This document shows positions 47,258 to 57,919 of a stretch of 64,000 bases of DNA, in pieces (position 1 is the stretch's first letter; each line of letters begins with the position of its first letter). The DNA lies in assembly GCA_009739215.1 (NCBI GenBank), contig VSJF01000001.1, positions 1,550,001 through 1,614,000 on the forward strand. The letters are read 5' to 3'. The position numbers were made by a program, and so were the translations under genes. The notes under the pieces were generated by a model. That model worked only from the letters and a program-made list of their open reading frames with translations, made no database searches and was not told the DNA's origin. This DNA comes from Floccularia luteovirens. Taxonomy: Eukaryota; Basidiomycota; Agaricomycetes; Agaricales; Squamanitaceae.

Positions 47258-48405
47258 CTAATTTACCTTCGGAATGGCCACATCCCATGGGCCACGGATA
47301 TTACTAACAGACAGGAAGGTGAGACCGCGGAAACTTGACAAGGAGCGACACCCTTACTTTTTATACTTTTGTGCCCACATGAGTATAGCTGGGGCCAGGA
47401 TTGTGACAAAAAAAAGTGTGTAAAAGTAGAGCCACATCACTGTAGAAGACAGGTCGGCGACCATCCAGACCGCAGAAACGGAGAGAGAAGTGGTAAGGCA
47501 GAGCCAAACGCACGTTCGTGATGTCTAACGGAATCCAATTAGTCGACATGGTATGTTTAGTGATAAAGTTTGTGCATTACCTGGATACGACGGCGTAGCA
47601 TTGGAAATAAGGCAAACGCCTGTACTGAGAAGAGTATAAGCGCAAAAACCTCGATGTCAGTGGATAGACGCGAAGCCAAAACAACCGAAGCTGATACTGC
47701 TGCATTGATCGACAGCATTGATGTTAGCCTACATGATCAGAGTCAGAAAGATGGCTCCGTAAGGAGGGGGTGAGAAATTACCGCTCGTGGGCTTGCCATT
47801 GCATGTTTGATGGACTATAATCCGCAAATAACGCATTAAGCGAAAACAGAAACGCGGACAAAGCCCAAATGGAGTCAGAAGAAGTTGCCGCAGTTAGTGT
47901 CTTCAAGACTGGGGATAGGGACATAAGGGCAACAAATATCAGGATAGCGGATTTGAAAGCTTTGAGATCTGGGTTTGACTAAGCGGTGAGTAGTGTGTGG
48001 ATTGCCACGAGCAGAATGACGAACGAGTAGTGTATTGTGTGTTGCGGTGATCAAGGAAAGCCCATGCTGCGTATCCGGTAAGGAAGCAAGCCAGGGAGAC
48101 CCATACGACGGTTAGAGGATCCAAGAGACGCTCTTTCAATTTGACAAAGATCGCCAAGAAAAGGAAGAGAGCTGCAAGGTGTTGGGTGATAGCGCATGAA
48201 AGCAAGACCAGAGGCCAGTAGGAATATGGGCGGAAATGAGCTATTCGAGCAGGGAGTCAGCAAGGGTAGCAGGGCAGGAGAGAAGAAATGGAGAACCGTT
48301 TCTGCTCAAGGAGGCGAGGAACAGCGCAGGATGAATATAGTTGTCTGGATAAGGCTGTCTCTTCCAGAGTACTTTGTCCCACTCTCTGGGCTCTGGAAAA
48401 CTCAT
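47258..48405 (-). CDS. GPI2: GPI-GlcNAc transferase subunit PIG-C/GPI2
   Basis: Six exons (48405-48297, 48240-48025, 47968-47782, 47728-47581, 47524-47358, 47303-47258) give 290 residues. The start WDKVLWKRQPYPDNYI is the PIG-C signature. Hydrophobic segments follow: CAITQHLAALFLFLAIFVKL, VVWVSLACFLTGYAAWAFL, KSAILIFVALMSLSPVLKTL, IWALSAFLFSLNALFADY and a final pair, with the family end IRGPWDVAIPKVN. PIG-C is an ER membrane subunit of the complex that adds GlcNAc to phosphatidylinositol, the first step of GPI-anchor synthesis. The exon 2/3 join is the least certain part. Confidence 0.9.
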
Positions 48406-49096
48406 GTCTGCGACCAATAAAAAAAAATCAATAAAATCCGACAAACCGTTCGGAGGCAAAGCAATTTCTATTGAATTGCCAGCTGCCACGGCCACGGCTT
48501 CATCTCATCGTGTATCGATAATCTATCACCGGATCACCTTCGCGGTCCCTGTTGTCGTTGCCTGACCGCTCTTTTTTCTTTTTTTTTTTGAAGGTCAGGG
48601 TGGCTTTTCATTCAATAAATTCATGTTATCTGCTTAGTTACGGCCGTAATGTCCTTCGCTTTCTCCCGACACTAACAAAAAGAGTTGCACGAAACCTACG
48701 TACTACATACAATTCACTCCATAGGGACCGACATTCCCAAACTAAATCTACAATAAGTAATATTTTTACAATAGGTTCCAGGTGGAGTTGAAAACTTTCA
48801 GTTTATTGGTCCGATTAATAAGGGTTTATCCTAATGATGGAGGAACTTCACGGATCGAAGGCCGATGATATGTAGAATGTTGAATTTCATGCGAATTGTG
48901 GACTGAACGTGTCTTTGGTGAGGTGGATGACCCCAAATTGGTGACAGTCATGGGTTGTTGTCATGAATGAGGCGCGGATATGACCTCTTGGTAAAGCCTC
49001 GATTTGGACCTCGAGGCGCATAGAAAGGGTATATCATCGTTTATCAAAGTCCTCAACCCAAGAACCAACCTGAAACTGTCTGTTTGATTATCTAGA
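48406..49096. other. Intergenic region with no recognised gene
   Basis: 691 bases between PIG-C (start side) and the end of the SVIP-like gene. It contains a long T-rich run near 48570-48590. No gene is recognised. Confidence 0.45.
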
Positions 49097-49467
49097 TCAG
49101 TCCCACTGGAAAGTGTTTTAGCCTTATCAAATTTACAACATATTCAGGACTCACCACAAGCCTTTCCTCTCGTTGCGGCTCTGGAACTAATTTAGAGTTT
49201 TGCTTAGCGACCTTCGCAGCAAGCTGCCCTTGTTTTGGGTTAGAGTGATGCGTTCCCCTTGCCTGCGCCTGGCAAAAATCATTCAAAGGAGATCACTTCG
49301 GTGCATGTACCACTTACCTCCTTCAACCGACGCTCTGCTGCTTCGGCCGCAGCAACACGGGGATCCTGATTAGACGAGCCACCAGCCGCACTGGATTCAT
49401 TGAGACCTGATCCCAAGACTGTGTGACCACCTGAATGAGTGGATGACTTGGAACAAAGAGAACCCAT
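49097..49467 (-). CDS. SVIP-like small p97/VCP-interacting protein
   Basis: Three exons (49467-49318, 49268-49155, 49105-49097) give 90 residues. The N-terminus MGSLCSK fits N-myristoylation (Gly2, Ser6) with a nearby Cys5 for palmitoylation. Residues 37-47 read RVAAAEAAERR, an exact match to the VCP-interacting motif RX5AAX2R, followed by LKEAQARG, as in animal SVIP. The C-terminus ends LVWD. In animals SVIP is a membrane-anchored p97 adaptor that inhibits ER-associated degradation. The same role here is inference from motif and layout. The last exon is only 9 bases including the stop. Confidence 0.75.
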
Positions 49468-49705
49468 TGACGAGTTGGCAAACGGAAAGCTTAGCAAGTC
49501 ATCGTCATCATGTTTTGTGACTCGGTGTTTTCTTGATTGTCACACGCACGAGGTTACTTCAAAAAACATGAAGATAAAGCTGCATTACTATAAGTAATGT
49601 GTCTGTATACATATAGTGATACAACTAATGAGTGTGCACACAAAGCTATAGACGAATATATTGAAGATCGATCCTGTTATTCATCGAACCGAATTTTGCA
49701 TATGT

Positions 49706-50456
49706 TCATCCTGTTGACTCATGATCTGCGCTCATTCTAAAGCGAGAATATCCCAGCTCATCGGTAGACCGTCGCGTAAACCAACCCTAGGAAATTCATG
49801 AGCATGTGTATAAAAAATGTGCCAGAACATGCTGACCTCCCACCACCTTCTATTACTGTTCCACGGCATATCAGAATTCAATCCTGCCTTCAAGATTCGA
49901 CTTTTGACCCCAGCTCCCAGGAGCAAGCCAAATACTGTTAGCAGAAAAAGTGTTACGACCAGTTGGTCCCGAGGAGAATCACGTTCTGAATATATTTATC
50001 GAACATTAGTCACCGAAAATACCCACATGCTTGAAATAAACGTACGAAAACATCTTGCTTCAACATCACCTTCCTTTCCAGTTGCTGTATCAGGGTTTGT
50101 ATCACCAAGTGAAGCCCCAGCGCAGATTGGTAGGTTTTGGTTTAAGCACCATTGCTTCGTGCATGACAAGCATGGCTGAGATGGGTTGTCGGGTATGTCT
50201 AGATGTAGAATCGAGTAGTTTGATTGGAAACATATGCCTTTGAGATTGATTGTGATGAGCTATATAGCAGCAAATAAGTTTCGTATAAGACAGACACACA
50301 TTTACAGAAGTTGGTCGCTTCCCATTTGTTCAAACTGCCACTCGCTGTTGCCTACGTCAAAGTCAAGAGTTTGTATATAGAACAACCAATGTTGTAGCGA
50401 CTCACAAGCAAAGAAGCAAGACATAGCCATAGTGTCAGAATCCAACCTCTAGTCAT
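49706..50456 (-). CDS. Conserved fungal single-pass membrane protein with Cys-rich ectodomain
   Basis: Five exons (50456-50406, 50351-50300, 50237-50046, 49985-49837, 49786-49706) give 174 residues. A signal peptide (MTRGWILTLWLCLASLL) is followed by a cysteine-rich domain: NFCKCICFQSNYSILHLD, then PCLSCTKQWCLNQNLPICAG, ending EARCFQRDSPRDQ. One membrane helix (VVTLFLLTVFGLLLGAGV) and a short basic tail come next. I recall similar uncharacterised proteins in other fungi but no name or function. The cysteine spacing suggests a disulfide-bonded luminal or extracellular domain. Confidence 0.72.
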
Positions 50457-50622
50457 AGCTAGTCGTGGAATAAAGCAACAGTCCTGACGGCTGGTATGCT
50501 CAGGTTGAATGTTGGGGGTGACGCTGTTGTTATGATATAGATTACCTTTATTTGGCGATTGTCGCCCCTACGCGCTGCTGCCGTAGTGATTTTGCCTACC
50601 ACTTCCCTTGTCTTATTTCATT
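50457..50622. promoter_or_regulatory. Short divergent promoter
   Basis: 166 bases between the start codons of the Cys-rich membrane protein and ARP1. Both promoters must be here or overlap the leaders. Confidence 0.4.
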
Positions 50623-52221
50623 ATGTCTGCTGAGTTCGACGATGTTCTCACAAATCAACCTGTAGTTATCGACAATGTACGCGAAAGTAACTCCTTATTG
50701 GTTAGAAACATCTGATGTTTTACCTTGCTATAGGGCTCTGGAACAATAAAGGCTGGTTTTGCTGGACAAGATCATCCAAAATGCTTTTTCCCGTCTTTGT
50801 GCGTCACCACGGTTAGGCCTGTTGCTACTTCAAAGTATCAGGCTGTTGATACATGGACTGTAACCATTGCTTAGTGTTGGAAGACCAAAACATATACGCG
50901 TCATGGCAGGTGCATTGGAAGGAGACGTGTTCATCGGAAGGCGAGCACAAGAGTTTAGAGGTTTACTCAAGATCAAGTATCCAATGGAACACGGAATTGT
51001 CACCGATTGGGACGATATGGAACGTATATGGAGTTGGGTTTATGCAGAGGAGTTGGGGACTTTGAGTGAAGAGGTCGAGTCACTCCTTGATCGCAATTAA
51101 CTACGAGTCTCACATTCCCCTAGCATCCTGTTCTATTGACTGAAGCCCCCCTCAATCCACGAAGTAATAGAGATGTAGCTGCTCAGATATTTTTTGAGAC
51201 ATTCAACGTACCAGCGCTCTTCACTTCTGTCCAGGCTGTACTGTCATTGTATGTATTCTCTCTTCGCCCCGCCTTTATGTGTTATACGCATCTACACCAC
51301 AGGTACTCCTCAGGACGCACTACTGGAATAGTCCTGGACTCAGGCGATGGTGTGACACACTCGGTGCCAGTTTTTGAAGGGTTTTCCATGCCTCATGCCA
51401 TTCGCCGCGTTGACGTTGCAGGAAGGCAAGTATTATCAATTTATCGCAACTCTTTTTCTAAATAGTTTTTGTTATCTAGAGATGTGACCGATCACCTTCA
51501 ACTCCTTTTACGAAAATCGGGTCACCATTTACATACAACAGCAGAACGAGAAGTCGTACGAACCATCAAAGAAAAATGTTGTTATGTGGCATTAAACCCA
51601 GCTAAAGAAGAAAAGGATGCGTTGGGGCGGGTAGAAGAATTTAGACTCCCAGATGGGAACATTGTACAAGTAAGCATACTTATCCATGCTGATTCTAATT
51701 CAACCTAATCCAAGTTGCACCGCAGCTGGGTCCAGAAAAATTCCGCGCACCAGAAATTTTGTTCAATCCCGAATTAATTGGACAAGAATACGCTGGCGTT
51801 CACCAAGTTGTGGTGGATTCAATCAATAGAGTAGACCTAGACCTGCGCAAAAGTCTATTCTCAAACATCGTCCTCAGCGGAGGTAGCACCCTTTGCAAAG
51901 GTCGTTCCACAATTTTACGATCGATATTTTTATGTTCGTCTAAACTAAGAAAAACTATTATCTAGGTTTCGGTGATCGCCTGCTAAATGAAGTCAAGAAA
52001 TTAGCACTGAAAGACGTCAAAATCAAGATCTATGCTCCACCTGAAAGGAAATATTCAACATGGATTGGCGGATCCATTTTAGCTGGGCTAGGTACATTTA
52101 GAAAGGTAAGAAATGTCAATCTATTTTATACAACGGAATGTTGACAGTGGAGAAGATGTGGGTATCCGCTGAGGAATACCAAGAAGATCCCGACATTATT
52201 CATAGGAAATCGGGATTCTGA
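50623..52221 (+). CDS. ARP1: Actin-related protein 1 (centractin) of dynactin
   Basis: Nine exons (50623-50676, 50734-50798, 50875-51073, 51124-51248, 51303-51425, 51480-51669, 51726-51900, 51966-52105, 52156-52221) carry an actin fold: [67 protein letters not shown] and [16 protein letters not shown]. The C-terminus ([20 protein letters not shown]) and overall match put it closest to Arp1/centractin rather than actin. Arp1 forms the short filament of dynactin, which links dynein to cargo for nuclear and vesicle movement in hyphae. Intron 5 begins GCAAGT (GC-AG). Confidence 0.93.
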
Positions 52222-52470
52222 TAATGGATTGCATTTCAAACCTTGACACATCCCTTACTTCTTCATCATACCCCTACCCTTTCCACATAAGTAGTTCATA
52301 AGTATTAGATTTTAATTTCACAACCCAAAATCATACGCGTTTAGGCTAGTCAAATGCATAATGTCATATGAGTGGCTTGAATGTAAGGAGATCGCGATGA
52401 ACTCTTATGATGAATGCATACAATAGCATAAATGTATGTAATGAAGTCGGACTGTACAGCAACACATCGT
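52222..52470. other. Convergent 3' region
   Basis: 249 bases between the convergent ARP1 and RPS24 genes; only transcript ends are expected here. Confidence 0.4.
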
Positions 52471-53115
52471 CTACTTGCCCTTCTTGGGGGGTTCAGCGGC
52501 CTTGACCTTCTTAGTTCCACGAAGCTGCAGAATGTTAGAATTCGTCCAACTAGTGGGGAAATGAATATACATACTTTCTTCGCACGATTCTTACGTTCTT
52601 TCCGAAGTTTACGTGAGGCCTTTTCAACCTTCGTTGCTAGACCAGACTATAGAGGACCAAAATGTTACATCGAACCATACTCAATTCAAATGAAGGCTCT
52701 TACCCGAACCAATCTGTATCTTGGCTCGAATTTTTTCTGCGATGCTTCATCATCATATATCAGAGCGAAGCCAGTGCTCCTTCCTCCACCAAAATGTGTG
52801 CGGAATCCGAAGGGAACAACGAGAGACTTTTGTGTCTTGTATAATGCGGCGAGCTTTTCGGAAAGTTCATTCCTGGAGACGTTGGGACGATTGGGGTGGA
52901 TGACGTCGAGGACGAACTGACGGCGGGCAAGTAGGCGGTTTGTGATGAATTTGCGCGTGCGCAAAGTGATAGGTTGAGAGTTGTCAGCCTGTTTAAGTTA
53001 GGGTATCAGATCTCTCTGTTGTCTCCCTTTGAAACCGAAGCAATGTTCCAAGACTTGTGATCTTCATTTGTAGGGAACAAGGCATTTGTTTTAATCAGGA
53101 AAAATAGCTCACCAT
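52471..53115 (-). CDS. RPS24: 40S ribosomal protein S24 (eS24)
   Basis: Four exons (53115-53113, 52988-52704, 52646-52575, 52524-52471) give 137 residues. Exon 1 contributes only the ATG, followed by a perfect GTGAGC donor; exon 2 begins [20 protein letters not shown]. The core [20 protein letters not shown] and [20 protein letters not shown] is diagnostic, and the tail is Lys-rich. Length equals the usual 130-137. eS24 is needed for 18S rRNA maturation and sits in the small-subunit body. Confidence 0.96.
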
Positions 53116-53449
53116 GTCTACAAAACCGGATTTTAGAGTCTAGTCGGACAGCACGTCAGTCATTCATATTGTAAAGAGAATTGAAAGTTCACACCTTATT
53201 CTTACTGTCGTCGATGCCGATGACAACGCCCTACGTGAAATGTTAGCTATTAGTGGTGGCTGAGTAAAACTGTACAGGTTATGTGGTGACTGCCGGAAAG
53301 TTTGTTGCTGTCTATTTGACCATAGTTAATCTTATTTGGCAAAGCCCTCGAGAGCATCGTCATGCACAAAGACCATTACCGTGACAATAGCTACAAATAC
53401 ATTTATTCATTCAGTTGGCAACCCTACAACGAAGACAGCCAAGTCGATA
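53116..53449. other. Divergent leader/promoter region
   Basis: 334 bases between RPS24 and the next gene. On the minus strand a splice-flanked piece (about 53232-53197, encoding GVVIGIDDSKNK) looks exon-like and could be part of an RPS24 leader; I cannot attach it to a protein. Confidence 0.3.
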
Positions 53450-54236
53450 ATGACTAGTAATCCCTCCAAGTTTGTCTCTTTTGCTCCTTATGTGAACCTT
53501 TCATCTTGGAAATATAGTAAGTCAGAAAGCTGAAATGCATGTCTAGACTCCTCCACCAGATGACCCAATACTTCAATCATCCAGTAAGTCGCGAGCCTGG
53601 CTCCAAAATCCGAGCGGGAGCATTCCATCATACCAAGAAGGGGGTGTTCCGTCATTTGGTTCATCAATATATAACGAAAGAAATTTCGCACCTGAATCTG
53701 AAGCTTCAAATCAATGGGAGACAAGGTATGGGATGAGGGTAGATATTCTTGCTGCATCAAGTTATCTGTTAGGTCCAATATCAGGTATGTAAATTCCGTA
53801 GTTCTAACTCATAATCGACCTAACATGTCAACTGCTCAACAGCCCTAGTGGTCTTGATTATTGAAACCCATAACGACTTCGTTCGTTTTCACGGTATGCA
53901 TTCATTTGGTACTTTTGTTTGTATGAGCGGAACATAATGAATTGTCCAGCGTACCAATCAGCTCTTTTAACGTCCCCTCTTATATTCTTGCGCATGCTTC
54001 TTGCCATTGTACAGCTCCCTCATTGGGTCCAGACTTTGACAACGTTGTTGATTATTTTACTCCAAATATTCATAGCGTATGTACCTTGCTATCTAGACTT
54101 TAGGTTCCAAGTTTTGCGTGATTGATCTAATTGATCCAGTCTTCGGGTGTACCATGACATCTCGTTCCATGGTCTTTCACGATATACACTTCCCGTCGTT
54201 GGTCGAATAGCTGATCGCTGGTTAGCAGAAGAATAA
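53450..54236 (+). CDS. Small multi-pass membrane protein (Tic20/DUF4870-like)
   Basis: Five exons (53450-53516, 53560-53784, 53843-53893, 53950-54076, 54140-54236) join with consistent phases. The N-terminal part is polar. Then come a membrane segment DILAASSYLLGPISALVVLI, the loop ETHNDFVRFHAYQSALL, and further segments SPLIFLRMLLAIVQLP and LTTLLIILLQIFIA, ending RYTLPVVGRIADRWLAEE. A helix, FxRFHAxQS loop, and two more helices match small Tic20-like or DUF4870 proteins. Function is unknown. The start is uncertain, since the frame is open further upstream without an ATG. Confidence 0.65.
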
Positions 54237-54428
54237 ATGCTGTTTCTCAACATGCTACTTTGTCACAAGCCGTAGATTCTATAGAACAGTGCCTTGTTTA
54301 TCATGTAGCGCCAGCAAAACAGATAGTAATAGTAGATACAAGTGTATGCATATTGTGACAAAGGTTATTGGTAATATATAGTTTGTAACTAGCAAATTAA
54401 AGACAGGGCAGACGTAAAAAGGCTGATG

Positions 54429-55269
54429 CTAGAGTATACCATGAACAACTACGCCTGCTTGAGTGGCAATGCCTTGTAAAATAGGTTTTAAGCCAAGGTC
54501 ATTGATGGTTCCATCTGTGATGTTTTCAATCAAGTCAAGAATTTCTTCCGTTATGCACTTGAGCTCGTAAACGACTAGTTGATGTTTTTTTAATAAAGAC
54601 TTCGGAGTTAAAAGTGACTGACTTACTCGGCCCTAAAATAGGACCCAAGACAGGAACATTGTCAACAAGTACAGAACTGTAGCGCAATGCGTCCTTGGTC
54701 CAGTTGATGACGACTTTTAAGGAGGTCTCCGCGCTATTATCAGGGTCGTAATTGGCAAGCCCTTTGTCTTCTGCGCCTTGGGCTAAGAATAATCGAACGG
54801 CATCTAAACTATGTATAACGCCGCGCAGAGCAGTTACGCTGTCTTGCTGAAAGTCAACATCGGAACTCCCGATAGAGGATGATCTATCTGCATATGTTTC
54901 TGCAAACGAGAAGTTATTGAAAAGATATCCTCAACAAAATATAATAGCTAACATACTCAGATTGTCAACATAAAACTTTGTGTTTCGATAGTTGTCACGG
55001 TTGTCAACGTCTGAGATTTCGTAGTTTGTATTTTGTCTTTCAGCAACTACGTAACGCGCGGCTAAAGGGGAAGTAGAAGAATTGTCGTTGTGACGATCTG
55101 AAAAAGGGGGGTATATAGAAACCGGCCGCAAAGCATAGCCGGGAGCTACTAAGGGGAGAGGAGTTGGAAGAGGTGAAGCCAGTGTCCTCATTTGATTAGA
55201 TAGCTCCGAAAATGCAAGGAACGAAATAGCGTGCAACGCTAAAGATAGAGTGCGATAGGGAGAGGGCAT
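54429..55269 (-). CDS. Secreted protein of unknown function
   Basis: Three exons (55269-54957, 54899-54627, 54574-54429) give 243 residues. The start MPSPYRTLSLALHAISFLAF is a plausible signal peptide. A Pro-rich part follows, then a mainly helical region (ALRGVIHSLDAVRLFLAQG; LVDNVPVLGPILGP; ITEEILDLIENITDGT), ending QGIATQAGVVVHGIL. There are few cysteines and no membrane helix after the signal. I do not recognise the family. Confidence 0.68.
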
Positions 55270-55692
55270 GTTGGCGAAGATACAGATGAGTTAGAGTACA
55301 GATACGCGACTTGCGCGAGTAAGGAGTATACACCGGTGGTGGAAGGAAAGAAAAGGTAAGAAAGAAATGGCGTAAGGCCTAACCTTCTCAGTACAGTTTA
55401 TATGACGCACCGTGAATGTTTGCTAGTATTTGGTAAAGCTTAGCGGGAACTCCTTTCTTAGGAATTACTTTTCTTTATAAGGATGCATTACATGCATAGG
55501 CCGATAGTCGATATAAATATTATTTAACATCTTGAAAATGTTCACGAAATAAAGATCTGAAAGATGTCCATTACACTGTTTTGAGTAATCAGAGAGCTAC
55601 ATAAAGCGAGTCCATAGGTAGATTTAGAGAAGTCCACTAAGAAAGATAAGTCCGATATAAATTTGACACGGATACTTTTGTCCAGGATACTT
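55270..55692. other. Intergenic region with no recognised gene
   Basis: 423 AT-rich bases between the secreted-protein gene (start side) and the end of the PriA-like gene. It should contain the promoter of the former. No gene is seen. Confidence 0.45.
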
Positions 55693-57034
55693 TTAGAGTT
55701 GACGGCAAGATTTTCCATCATGGCTAACTTGGAATCCGGCAGCACAAGTATAAACTGGGGTATTTGAAGGTTAGATAGTGCGAGTTTCGGTATTTAATAT
55801 GGCTTACTAATGCAAGTACCCTGCTCACAACCTACATTCCAGGCACCTTCGATTGAAGTACAATCTTGTCCCTTGCCTATCGAGGCGCAACCACCACACG
55901 ATTCTAGCTCTGAGGTTGTATCCAAGCACTCAAAATCGCCTCCTATGTGGCCTTTGATCGGACATGCTTCTAACCCAGCAGGGCACAGGGATAGTCTGGA
56001 TTTTAAGTCGCGTTTATGTTTTCCGTGCCAGCCAAATCCTTTTGATGGATGAGAAGGGGGAGGGGTGGGAGGGGTGGGAGTTGGTGAACACTTGTGTAAT
56101 GCAGAATACCATGTCCATTTCTTCGGGCACTGGGGGTTTGGGGAGTTTGGAGGAGTAGGATTGCGAGGGACACAGCAGCCTTGTTGGGAGCCCCAATAAT
56201 GCGTATCCGGTGGACAGTTACTACCACTTGGCGGGGAAGGGGGCCTTGAAGGTCCTCCCCTTGGCAAGCAGCAATTCTTATCATTCCACCTGGGTGAGAT
56301 TAGATAATTCGGAAGCGGTGTGATTTACGTCCATACATACCAGAACTCATTGTTCTTACAATTTCCAGGCCCTGTAGTTGGTAGACATTTATGTGAGGTA
56401 GGATTCCATGACCAATCTTTCTTGCATTGGGGTTGAGGAGGTGGATTATTACGGGGTACGCAGCAGTTCTGCTCCGTTCCCCAGTAGTACGATGGAGGAC
56501 AGTCGCTGCCTGTTGGAGGAGGGGGCGGTTTGGAAGGCCCCCCGTTGGGAAGGCAACAGTCTTTGTCAGACCACCTAACATTCCGTCATGACAATATCTA
56601 AAAGTTTTGACTGGTGTACTGACCAGAACTGGTCCTTCTTACAGGTTTGAGGACCAGTTGATGGAGGACTGGGTGATGCAGGCAGACACTTGTGTGCGTT
56701 GGAGTTCCAACTCCAGCCCTTTTTACATTGGGGGGCAGATGGGGGATTAACCTCACGTGGGACGCAGCAGTCCTGATCTTTACCCCAATAATATGATGAA
56801 GGACAATCACTACCTTGAGGTGGGGATGATGGCTTCGTAGGGCCACCATTAGGAAGGCAGCATGATTTATCGGAATACCTAGACCGCATCTTGTCAGTTA
56901 AAAATAAAATCGGTAATCATGATAGGAACTAACCAAAACTCTCCTTTACCGCAATCTTTTGGACCTTTTGATGATGTGGAAACAACGAAGGGTAATAGAG
57001 ATACTAAAAGAACGAGAGGCAGCCTGCTATGCAT
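55693..57034 (-). CDS. PriA-like cysteine-rich secreted protein with three tandem repeats
   Basis: Five exons (57034-56934, 56878-56624, 56574-56341, 56289-55808, 55754-55693) give 377 residues. The signal peptide is MHSRLPLVLLVSLLPFVVS. Exons 2, 3 and 4 each begin with a repeat of about 80 residues: DKxCCLPxGGP, CPxxYYWG, CCVPR and HKCLP-like pieces, ending C...FW (the last copy diverges). The C-terminus matches fungal PriA proteins: CPAGLEACPI, FECLDTTSELESCGGCAS and GAWNVGCEQGTC, then YTCAAGFQVSHDGKSC. PriA was described as a fruiting-stage gene of Lentinula. The molecular role is unknown; extracellular location and disulfides are inferred. Confidence 0.85.
56206..56878 (-). repeat. Three exon-aligned Cys-rich repeats in the PriA-like gene
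   Basis: Repeat units start at 56878, 56574 and 56289, exactly at exon starts, each after a phase-2 intron that splits the Trp codon of the preceding FW. Shared pieces are DKSCCLPNGGP, DKDCCLPNGGP and DKNCCLPRGGP. The pattern fits duplication of exon plus intron. Confidence 0.8.
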
Positions 57035-57919
57035 AGCTAGAGAAAAACGATTGTATCGTAAAGTGAGGGGTGAACGTTGCTAAGAGAGCGTCTTGTGAGC
57101 TAGCACAGCAGGACTGTCGAACGGGGAAAGAAATTAGTGAGGCCGGAATTCTTTGTTGCTTGCATTTTATACAAAGAATTCTGATTTTACTGAAGGGGAT
57201 TGACGGAGCTGGAAACATCCGGAATAGTTGATGATGGTCAAAGAATTGCGGTCGGCCATGGCAACAATGTGTAAAGCCTGATTGCGGACTGGACTTTTTT
57301 GTCAACAGGTGTATTTTTACAGTGTTCCTGGATCAGAAACACTTTGCACCTGCCAATAGGATTGATTATATGTAAGCTAGTATCAACTGGAATCGTGGCA
57401 CCGACCGGCAGAAAAATGATCAGATTCTTATAGATGTTTCGCAAGAAACAAGGTCGTCAGTTTGTCTCAAGAAGAGCTGGTATCCACGCGGTCAACCGGT
57501 TTCGGTCATTGTTGACATGATCATCACGGATGACATACTATATTTAGTAATGGGGGTCGTTTGAAGGCCATTGAGTACAAATAACGTGACTATGCGACTG
57601 ACCGCAAAAGGCGGCCAGTATTTGCGAGAATATATCAACGGCTACGACCTCAGGCCCAGGAACTAGCAAAATTTTTCAATGTACAAAACTGAATAGTTAT
57701 CAATTAGTGGCATCAATTTGTGTAACTGTTCTTGAGATTTCAAGTCCTCAGGGTTTCAAGAGTATCGTGTTTCATTCTTCTCAACAATCCATCCTCTGAC
57801 AAGTCACAGGAAAAGTTGTAAACAGTTCGAGTACAGTATATATTATTGGTGGCCCCCATTCTTCTCACTCTTGTATTTCATCAAGACAGAACTGCATACA
57901 GAACTACCGAAGTTCACCA
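57035..57919. other. Intergenic region with no recognised gene
   Basis: 885 bases upstream of the PriA-like gene and downstream of the PP2A gene. It should hold the PriA-like promoter. Short open frames exist on the minus strand, none convincing. Confidence 0.45.
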
